A stretch of 64,000 nt of DNA from Anaerolineales bacterium (GTDB lineage Bacteria; Chloroflexota; Anaerolineae; Anaerolineales; Villigracilaceae). The notes under the pieces are model-generated. The model was given only the letters and a program-made list of their open reading frames with translations. It did not search any database and was not told where the DNA came from. The stretch spans positions 1,302,001-1,366,000 of the forward strand of contig CP129480.1 in NCBI GenBank assembly GCA_030583885.1, in the 5' to 3' direction. The position numbers and the translations under genes are program-made. Below are positions 26,096 to 31,126 of the stretch, one piece after another; the first letter of the stretch is position 1, and each line of letters starts with the position of its first letter.

Positions 26096-26479
26096 AGGAC
26101 TATTCCAGTAAACTGTTCAGTAAAGCGTTGGATGCCATCGAAGCCGCTGAAGCCTTGTTGAATATCAACAAAGCAGAGTTTGCGGCAGGTCGCGCTTATT
26201 ATGCAATGTTTTATGTCGCTGAGGCGTTGCTGTATAACGAGTTCGATTTGAAATTCAGCCGAGCACGGTCAGGTCATTGCGGCGTATGGAAAGAATTTTG
26301 CGAAAACCAAAGCGCTCGACCCAAAATTTCACCGCTGGATGCGTGACGGGTTCGACAGGCGCATCACAGGTGATTATGGTGTGGATACGGACATCGAAGA
26401 TGATATTGTGGCCACCATGATCCATCAAGCACGTGAGTTCATGTTGGCGGCACAAAAGTATTTGAAAGAGAAGGAATAG
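26092..26479 (+). pseudogene. HEPN-domain toxin, frameshifted
   Basis: The first 56 codons encode the HEPN core helix (AAGRAYYAMFYVAEALLYNE). After KFS the frame runs into an early stop at 26344-26346. In the next frame the protein resumes EHGQVIAAYGKNFAKTKALD and continues to QKYLKEKE, stop 26477-26479. An extra C at 26259-26260 (AGCCGAG) explains the shift. Restored length would be about 128 residues, normal for the PF05168-type HEPN partner of MNT. Either a real inactivating mutation or a sequencing error. Confidence 0.8.
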
Positions 26480-26493
26480 ATTGAATTTCGAAA

Positions 26494-26533
26494 TAACGCG
26501 AGAACACTGGGATGAATGTCCCAGTGTTTTTGG
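26494..26533. repeat. Cassette-boundary hairpin repeat C
   Basis: TAACGCGAGAACACTGGGAT... Stem AACACTGGGA (26503-26512), loop TGAATG, stem TCCCAGTGTT (26519-26528), then TTT. Lies between the 3' ends of the HEPN gene (+) and the HicB-like gene (-), whose stop begins at 26534. Can terminate both transcripts. Confidence 0.85.
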
Positions 26534-26869
26534 TTATACGTCTTGCTTTCTAAGCTTATCCGCGGCAAGGCGGTTGAGGCTGATGCCTTCCTCCTGCGCT
26601 TCAATGGCGAGTTTACGATGTAATTCAGGCGGAATGCGCACCATGAACTTTCCGCTAAAGTGTTTGCTGGCAAGCGGTTCAGGCGGAGTCTCGCCGTTTG
26701 ATTTCATATCCTTCACCACATCCGCAACGACCTGACGAATGCCAGATAGCGCGGCTTCGGGGTTTTCGTCCAACCAACTCAGGCTGGGGAATTCAATGCA
26801 CAGTCCCACATATTCCTGATCGTCTTCCGACCAGGTAATGCGGTAGGTATAACGGTCATTTTTCAACAT
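26534..26869 (-). CDS. HicB-family antitoxin
   Basis: 111 residues. N-terminal HicB-like partial RNase H fold (YTYRITWSEDDQEYVGLCIE, FPSLSWLDENPEAALSG) and C-terminal ribbon-helix-helix (GKFMVRIPPELHRKLAIEAQ, EEGISLNRLAADKL) for operator binding. It follows the HicA-like gene with a 14-base overlap, the usual toxin-first order. Opposite in orientation to the neighbouring cassettes. Confidence 0.87.
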   Translation of the reverse strand: MLKNDRYTYRITWSEDDQEYVGLCIEFPSLSWLDENPEAALSGIRQVVADVVKDMKSNGETPPEPLASKHFSGKFMVRIPPELHRKLAIEAQEEGISLNRLAADKLRKQDV

Positions 26870-27116
26870 ATCCTTCTGCCTCCAGTCGTTCGATCGTCTT
26901 TAATACCTGTTTCACTTGGTATGCCTTCGCCACGCCTTTGTCATTTTGAATGTTCACACGCGGGTCGCCCTGCCAGGGAGTTTTGTACACTCTATGACTG
27001 CTCCCTGACTGACGCGCTTCTCCAAAATAATGGTCGCAAACTTTACAGAGGTCCTGAAAGCGGATTCCCTTCGGGTTGCGCTTCATTTCCGTAATGATGT
27101 CTGCGATTTTGGGCAT
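26856..27116 (-). CDS. HicA-family mRNA interferase toxin
   Basis: 86 residues with a dsRBD-like HicA fold: catalytic His in GSSHRVYKTPW (about 38-48), then NIQNDKGVAKAYQVKQVLKTIE. HicA cleaves mRNA and tmRNA. An N-terminal extension (IITEMKRNPKGIRFQDLCKV) is typical of this subgroup. Paired with the HicB-like gene downstream. Upstream lies hairpin repeat D, and beyond it the Phd/VapC promoter points the other way. Confidence 0.85.
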   Translation of the reverse strand: MPKIADIITEMKRNPKGIRFQDLCKVCDHYFGEARQSGSSHRVYKTPWQGDPRVNIQNDKGVAKAYQVKQVLKTIERLEAEGYVEK

Positions 27117-27169
27117 GCGCTGATGATACCACTATTGATACTGCACTGCAAGGGAAAATTGCATCCAAA

Positions 27170-27240
27170 GCGAGCGTTTCAGAAATAACGAGAGAACACT
27201 GGGATGAATGTCCCAGTGTTTTTGATTTGAGGTGGAATTG
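27170..27240. repeat. Cassette-boundary hairpin repeat D
   Basis: GCGAGCGTTTCAGAAATAAC, then GAGAACACTGGGA. Stem AACACTGGGA (27195-27204), loop TGAATG, arm TCCCAGTGTT (27211-27220), TTTGATTTGAGGTGGAATTG. Its first 14 bases equal those before repeat A. Here it separates two divergent cassettes, where a terminator for either is not needed, which argues for a boundary role. Confidence 0.85.
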
Positions 27241-27266
27241 ACAAAAGGTCAGTCTGAGAGTATATT
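27238..27266 (+). promoter_or_regulatory. Sigma-70-type promoter of the Phd/VapC operon
   Basis: TTGACA (27238-27243), 17-base spacer, TATATT (27261-27266). Near-consensus. The -35 box overlaps the end of hairpin repeat D, so the repeat supplies part of this promoter. Confidence 0.8.
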
Positions 27267-27269
27267 TTC

Positions 27270-27293
27270 GATTGATTAATCGATTAATCAATC
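27270..27293 (+). promoter_or_regulatory. 24-bp perfect palindromic operator
   Basis: GATTGATTAATC followed by its exact reverse complement, starting 4 bases after the -10 box and ending 12 bases before the antitoxin ATG. Position over the transcription start fits autorepression by the Phd-type antitoxin. Confidence 0.8.
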
Positions 27294-27304
27294 AAGAGGT
27301 AACC

Positions 27305-27604
27305 ATGCTCAAGACAATCAGCGCCACAAAAGCCCGAATCAACTTTGGCGATGTGATGAAACAAGCCAAGATCGCCCCTGTCATTGTGGAGCGCGGCGGC
27401 AAAGCAGAGGTCGTTGTCCTTTCCAAGAAGGCATACGACCAATTGGTCGCGGCAAAAAGTCAAACAGACTGGCGCAGGTTGCTGGAAGAGTCCCGTAAGA
27501 CAGTCCGCGCGGCACTGAAGGGTCGCAAGTTGCCAGATCCAGCAGAAATTATACGCCAGGGCAGGGAGGAAAGAGATGAACAACTCCTCAGCGCTTTGCA
27601 TTGA
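27305..27604 (+). CDS. Phd/YefM-family antitoxin
   Basis: 99 residues starting MLKTISATKARINFGDVMKQ. The N-terminal Phd/YefM DNA-binding fold (TKARINFGDVMKQAK, APVIVERGGKAEVVVLSKKA) is followed by a C-terminal helix that would wrap the PIN toxin (DPAEIIRQGREERDEQLL). ATG 27305 has GAGGT upstream. Overlaps the toxin gene by 29 bases. Confidence 0.88.
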   Translation: MLKTISATKARINFGDVMKQAKIAPVIVERGGKAEVVVLSKKAYDQLVAAKSQTDWRRLLEESRKTVRAALKGRKLPDPAEIIRQGREERDEQLLSALH

Positions 27605-27998
27605 TGCGAGTGTCGTCACAAGGCTTGTCACTTCGGACGCAACTACCGATCTTTGGGAAAGTTGGATGACAGATGAAGTAAAAATCGTTGCGCCATCATT
27701 GTTATTTTACGAAGTAACCAATGGGCTGTATCGATATTACAAGGCGGGGATTTACCCACCCGAGGCTGTTGAAACGACGTTAAGAGCGGCTCTTGCGCTT
27801 CCCATTGAACTGGTCACTGTTTCTGATTTGCATCCACGTGCCAAGGAAATTGCCATGCGGTACAACCTCCCTGCTACGTATGATGCCCACTACCTGGCTT
27901 TGGCAGAGTGGATGGAAATCGATTTATGGACAGCAGATATGAGGCTGGTCAATTCGCTGAAACCTTTCAAGGTGAAATGGGTCAAAGGGATTGAGTAA
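27576..27998 (+). CDS. VapC-type PIN-domain ribonuclease toxin
   Basis: 140 residues. PIN acidic residues: CIDASVV (Asp about 10), LFYEVTN (Glu about 46), YDAHYLALAE (Asp about 101) and WTADMRL (Asp about 119). VapC toxins cut tRNA or rRNA. GGAGGAAAGAG upstream of ATG 27576 is a strong ribosome site inside the antitoxin gene. The TAA stop (27996-27998) is also the first triplet of hairpin repeat E. Confidence 0.9.
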   Translation: MNNSSALCIDASVVTRLVTSDATTDLWESWMTDEVKIVAPSLLFYEVTNGLYRYYKAGIYPPEAVETTLRAALALPIELVTVSDLHPRAKEIAMRYNLPATYDAHYLALAEWMEIDLWTADMRLVNSLKPFKVKWVKGIE

Positions 27999-28051
27999 CG
28001 CGAGAACACTGGGATGGATGTCCCAGTGTTTTTGGTTTGTGGTGGAATGGA
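27996..28051. repeat. Cassette-boundary hairpin repeat E
   Basis: TAACGCGAGAACACTGGG. Stem AACACTGGGA (28005-28014), loop TGGATG, arm TCCCAGTGTT (28021-28030), then TTTGGTTTGTGGTGGAATGG. Matches copy D through the GGTGGAAT block. Starts at the VapC stop codon. Confidence 0.85.
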
Positions 28052-28086
28052 GAGTCGGGAAAACAGGTAGAATAAGGGTATGAAAG
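28052..28086 (+). promoter_or_regulatory. Leader shared with the MNT/HEPN cassette
   Basis: 35 bases, 30 identical to 25729-25763. Its ATG (28080) opens only a 6-codon frame (MKGRSK then stop) ahead of the HicB-like start at 28097, so the leader may be a duplicated expression segment whose original start codon is now vestigial. Confidence 0.5.
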
Positions 28087-28096
28087 GCAGGTCGAA

Positions 28097-28300
28097 ATGA
28101 ATTTTACTGTTGAATATGAACAGGAAGAAGATGGCCGCTGGCTGGCTGAGGTCAAGGAATTGCCAGGGGTGATGGTCTATGGCAAAGACCCTGATGATGC
28201 GGTGGCGCGCGCTCAAGCATTGGCATTGCGTGTGGTCGCAGATCGCCTTGAAAACGGGGAGGCCGTCCCTGCATTGATGTTCTCCTTCTCGATGGCATGA
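28097..28300 (+). CDS. HicB-family antitoxin (short form)
   Basis: 67 residues, a single HicB domain (NFTVEYEQEEDGRWLAEVKE, LPGVMVYGKDPDDAVARAQA) without a separate DNA-binding tail. Overlaps the HicA gene by 4 bases (ATGA). Antitoxin-first order, unlike the HicAB pair at 26534-27116. Confidence 0.87.
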   Translation: MNFTVEYEQEEDGRWLAEVKELPGVMVYGKDPDDAVARAQALALRVVADRLENGEAVPALMFSFSMA

Positions 28301-28512
28301 GCGGCTGGAAAAGTATCAAAGCGAAACGTCTGCTTGCGGCATTGGAGAGAATCGGCTGGCGGGTCAAACGGCAGGCAGGCTCGCATAAAATATTGGAACG
28401 CGCTGGTTGGGCGGATGTTGTTTTCGCGTTTCACGACAAGGAAGAAATCGGCCCCCAAATGCTGGCGCGCATGGCCAAGGTCACTGGGTTAAAGCCCGAG
28501 GACTTGCAATAA
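28297..28512 (+). CDS. HicA-family mRNA interferase toxin (second copy)
   Basis: 71 residues, full-length HicA: LLAALERIGWRVKRQAGSHK with the catalytic His in GSHKILER, then FAFHDKEEIGPQMLARMAKV. Its partner is the overlapping HicB. TAA stop at 28510-28512 starts hairpin repeat F. Distinct in sequence from the HicA at 26856, so the two pairs are not recent duplicates. Confidence 0.88.
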   Translation: MSGWKSIKAKRLLAALERIGWRVKRQAGSHKILERAGWADVVFAFHDKEEIGPQMLARMAKVTGLKPEDLQ

Positions 28513-28560
28513 CAAGAAAACACTGGGATGGATGTCCCGGTGTTTTTGATGCGTGGGGAA
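28510..28560. repeat. Cassette-boundary hairpin repeat F
   Basis: TAACAAGAAAACACTGGGA. Stem AACACTGGGA (28519-28528), loop TGGATG, arm TCCCGGTGTT (28535-28544) with one G-U wobble, then TTTGATGCGTGGGGAAT. Starts at the HicA stop codon. More diverged than copies C-E. Confidence 0.8.
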
Positions 28561-28610
28561 TGTCCGCCTGATGAGGGGATGGTGGAAATCGCATTGCGAC
28601 AAATTTATCC

Positions 28611-29222
28611 ATGACCAAATTTGACCCGCAAAAACACCATCGTCGTTCCATTCGTTTACAGGGATACGATTATTCGCAAGAAGGCGCGTATTTCGTCACC
28701 ATTGTGACGTGGCGGAGAGAATTTCTGTTTGGAAACATTGTGAATGGCGAAATGATGTTGAGTCCGTATGGGGAGATTGTTCAGAAATGGTGGGGGGAGA
28801 TACCTGCCCATTTTCCGAATGTGGAAACAGGGGCATTTGTGATTATGCCGAATCATATTCATGGGATTATTTTTATTGTTGGGGAACGCAGGGGCACGGT
28901 CTCCGTGCCCAAGGATGATGGTGAAAATTCAATTTCAGAGAATAACGATATGTCTGGTCAGAACTTGGGCGGGAAAACCCCGCTACGGGTATTCAATGGA
29001 ACGCCGACATTGGGACAAATAATTGCGTATTTCAAATATCAATCCACGAAGGAAATGAACAAGGTGGAGAATGCCGGGGTGGTTACAAAATTCTGGCAGC
29101 GTAATTACTACGAACACATCATCCGCGACGGGAAAGACCTGCAAAACAAAACCGATTACATTGAGGCAAATCCGCTGTTGTGGGGTGAAGACGACGAGAA
29201 CCTTGTCAATAGGAAGAAATGA
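28611..29222 (+). CDS. REP-associated tyrosine transposase (RAYT, IS200-like)
   Basis: 203 residues of the Y1_Tnp superfamily. N-terminus RRSIRLQGYDYSQEGAYFVT is typical; the metal-binding HUH motif is MPNHIHGII (about 77-85); the catalytic Tyr lies in WQRNYYEHIIRDGKDL (about 163-178). RAYTs process GTAG-headed REP hairpins. The variable linker between the HUH motif and TLGQIIAYFK is encoded by a REPIN-like sequence (28888-28988). Full-length and apparently intact, and lies within the hairpin-bounded array. Confidence 0.9.
   Translation: MTKFDPQKHHRRSIRLQGYDYSQEGAYFVTIVTWRREFLFGNIVNGEMMLSPYGEIVQKWWGEIPAHFPNVETGAFVIMPNHIHGIIFIVGERRGTVSVPKDDGENSISENNDMSGQNLGGKTPLRVFNGTPTLGQIIAYFKYQSTKEMNKVENAGVVTKFWQRNYYEHIIRDGKDLQNKTDYIEANPLLWGEDDENLVNRKK
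28888..28988 (+). repeat. REPIN-like element inside the transposase gene
   Basis: Left arm GCAG + stem GGGCACGG/CCGTGCCC with TCT loop (28888-28910) matches the left arm of 15620-15642. The right end GGGCGGGAAAACCCCGCTAC (28967-28986) matches the right arm of that element with a short deletion. The element is in frame and codes part of the protein linker. Confidence 0.75.
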
Positions 29223-29256
29223 GAAAACACTGGGACATCCATCCCAGTGTTTTCTC
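29221..29256. repeat. Cassette-boundary hairpin repeat G (15-bp stem)
   Basis: GAGAAAACACTGGGA (29221-29235), loop CATCCA, perfect complementary arm (29242-29256). The loop is the complement of TGGATG in copies E and F, so this copy is in inverse orientation. It begins inside the transposase stop codon (TGA 29220-29222) and is the last copy in the array. Confidence 0.85.
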
Positions 29257-29403
29257 ATTTTGGAGGATACAGGCTTCCATCCCGCCTGGATCGGCGCTAT
29301 AATGATGCGGAAACGGTCGAAAACCCCAGGTCCAATACAGAACCAGTACAGGATAAGTACAGGATGTTTGTCGCATCCACACAACGGGAAGGCAGGAGCA
29401 GGC

Positions 29404-29712
29404 ATGGCAAAGATCACCCTTCACCCCATGGTGCGCAGGATACAGGGAAAACTGGGCGGCGCCGTCTTTCGCCGTTCGCACACGGGCGAAATGACCCTCG
29501 TCAAACTCCCCGACATGTCCAACGTCAAATGGAGCAGGGCGCAGAAGGCGCATCGCCAGCGCTTCAAGAAGGCGGTGGCATACGCCCGCGCCGCCATGGC
29601 GGATGAAACCGTCCGCGCCAAATATCAAAAGATCGCCGCCAAAAAAGGCAAACGTCCCTTCGACATGGCGGTCTCGGATTATTTCAAAGGCAGGAATTTA
29701 TTGGAAGGGTAG
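29404..29712 (+). CDS. Small basic conserved-looking hypothetical protein
   Basis: 102 residues, MAKITLHPMVRRIQGKLGGA..., with RRSHTGEMTLVKLPDMSNVK, WSRAQKAHRQRFKKAVAYAR and KYQKIAAKKGKRPFDMAVSD. Strongly basic, no Cys, no signal peptide. I recall similar short proteins in Chloroflexota but know no function; nucleic-acid binding is possible. ATG 29404 is supported by GGCAGGAG upstream; the longer frame running back through the array repeat is not coding. First gene outside the hairpin-bounded array. Confidence 0.65.
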   Translation: MAKITLHPMVRRIQGKLGGAVFRRSHTGEMTLVKLPDMSNVKWSRAQKAHRQRFKKAVAYARAAMADETVRAKYQKIAAKKGKRPFDMAVSDYFKGRNLLEG

Positions 29713-29742
29713 AGGATGGTGATGCGAAAAAATACCCCCAAT

Positions 29743-30147
29743 TCACGCCTCCGTCACCTCGACCTCATGTGTGATCTCGACCGCATCCTTCAACGTGGCG
29801 TACACCGCGCAATACTTCTCCTCGCTGATCTCGATCGCCTTCTTTAATTTCTCCAACTCAATGCCCCTGCCGACCGCCCGATACAGGACGTGGATTTTGC
29901 GAAACCGCCAGGGCGGGTCTTCGTCCTGCACCGCCTCCGCCGTGACCTTGAGCTGCTGCACTTCCTGGCGCTGTTTCTTAAGAATTTCCACCACGTCATG
30001 CGACGTGCAACCGATCAACGCCATCGGCAATAAGTCCGCGGGGCTGACCCCCATCGGCTTCTTCATGATGATCTGGTACCCGTCGTTATCCTGAAGGATG
30101 AACTGTTCCACGGGGTCCCACTGTAGATGAACCTGTTTGGCTGCCAT
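29743..30147 (-). CDS. OsmC-family protein
   Basis: 134 residues. The OsmC/Ohr fold is recognised by GVSPADLLPMALIGCTSHDV (first Cys, about 33-52) and EEKYCAVYATLKD (second Cys, about 109-121), with intervening strand VTAEAVQDEDPPWRFRKIHV. Both Cys of the peroxide-reducing pair are present, so it may detoxify organic hydroperoxides; many OsmC paralogues have undefined roles. Single gene on the minus strand. Confidence 0.88.
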   Translation of the reverse strand: MAAKQVHLQWDPVEQFILQDNDGYQIIMKKPMGVSPADLLPMALIGCTSHDVVEILKKQRQEVQQLKVTAEAVQDEDPPWRFRKIHVLYRAVGRGIELEKLKKAIEISEEKYCAVYATLKDAVEITHEVEVTEA

Positions 30148-30167
30148 GATTGCAGTATAGCATCTTC

Positions 30168-30212
30168 CATGTCATTGCGAGCGGCGCTTTGGCGTCGCGA
30201 AGCAATCTCCCT
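30168..30212 (+). repeat. TGTCATTGCGAG-type repeat, half copy
   Basis: TGTCATTGCGAGCGGCGC then GCGTCGCGAAGCAATCTCC, matching the left part of the 30968-31122 element (TGTCATTGCGAG ... CGAAGCAATCTCCC). Lies in the 154-base gap before the YhhN-like gene. Confidence 0.6.
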
Positions 30213-30301
30213 GTAGAAGAGGGGGGCTGCTTTGGCTGGCGCCTCACAGCGACATTATTCATCCTGAAATGTCTATGGTACGATAACGGCGGGAGGCTCT
30301 C

Positions 30302-30967
30302 ATGAACATCTTTTTGATCGCCGCGTTCGTCCTTGCCGCGCTCGAAGCCCTGGCGCTGCACCGCAACTGGTTCAGGCTCGAGGTCATCGCCAAGCCCGGC
30401 GTGATGCTCGTCCTGTTCCTCTGGCTGTTCACCTCCGCCGGGTTGGAGGGGGCGCTGCTCTGGTTCGGGCTGGGGATTCTTCTGTCCCTTGCGGGGGACG
30501 TGCTCCTGATGATCTCGCTCGACCGCCTCTTCCTCGCGGGGCTGGTTGCTTTTCTGATGGCGCATGCCGCCTATATTATCGGGTTCAACATCCCTGTGCC
30601 GCAGATGTCGGTGTGGGGCATCGCGCTGGCGGTCATGATCGGCATCGGCGGCGCGCGGGTCATCCGCAGGATCCTCGCCCCCCTTGAGTCAAAAGGACGG
30701 GGGCGCATGCGCATGCCCATCGCCGTCTACGGGGTCGTCATCTCGATCATGCTCCTGTCCGCCATGTTGAAGCTGACCGACGTCGCGTGGGATGCAGGGG
30801 CCGCGCTCCTCGTCAGTCTGGGCGCATTCCTCTTCTATATCTCCGATGTCATTCTTGCCTGGAATAAATTCGTCGCCCCCATCCCGAACGGACGCATCTA
30901 CAACATTGCCGCCTATCACCTCGGTCAGATCGCGTTGATCGCAGGGGTGATTGCGCAGTATTCTTAA
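30302..30967 (+). CDS. YhhN/TMEM86-family membrane protein (lysoplasmalogenase-like)
   Basis: 221 residues with about eight hydrophobic helices. Family motifs: IAKPGVMLVLFLWLF (about 30-44), LLSLAGDVLLMI with the conserved Asp (about 60-71), FLAGLVAFLMAHAAYIIGF (about 78-96), FYISDVILAWNKF (about 178-190) and YHLGQIALIAG. TMEM86B hydrolyses the vinyl-ether bond of lysoplasmalogens; bacterial members are usually assumed similar. Encoded alone, between two TGTCATTGCG repeats. Confidence 0.87.
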   Translation: MNIFLIAAFVLAALEALALHRNWFRLEVIAKPGVMLVLFLWLFTSAGLEGALLWFGLGILLSLAGDVLLMISLDRLFLAGLVAFLMAHAAYIIGFNIPVPQMSVWGIALAVMIGIGGARVIRRILAPLESKGRGRMRMPIAVYGVVISIMLLSAMLKLTDVAWDAGAALLVSLGAFLFYISDVILAWNKFVAPIPNGRIYNIAAYHLGQIALIAGVIAQYS

Positions 30968-31122
30968 TGTCATTGCGAGGAGCCCGACGGGCGACGAAGC
31001 AATCTCCCGGTTAAGTGGGTGATTGCTTCGGGCTGTGGTTTCGACACCGCACTCGCGTTCAGTGCAAGTGTACGGGCGGGAAGAACAACCGCCCTGCTCA
31101 ACCACCAGCCCCCGCAATGACA
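30968..31122. repeat. MITE-like element with TGTCATTGCG ends
   Basis: Perfect 10-bp terminal inverted repeats TGTCATTGCG (30968-30977) and CGCAATGACA (31113-31122). An inner inverted pair CGAAGCAATC/GATTGCTTCG lies at about 30995-31033. No coding frame. It fills the 159-base gap between the YhhN-like gene and the convergent ATPase gene. A partial relative is at 30168. Confidence 0.65.
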
Positions 31123-31126
31123 TGAA

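Noticed and set aside
24711..29256. Cassette repeats as integron attC sites
   Set aside because: No tyrosine integrase gene and no convincing RYYYAAC/GTTRRRY core pair at the ends of the repeats; the hairpin is compact and U-tailed like a terminator.
24711..29256. Repeat array as a CRISPR
   Set aside because: Spacing is hundreds of bases with genes between the copies, and no cas genes are present.
29071..29403. Upstream extension of the 102-residue basic protein
   Set aside because: The extension runs through the transposase 3' end and hairpin repeat G in a shifted frame; a good ribosome site precedes ATG 29404.
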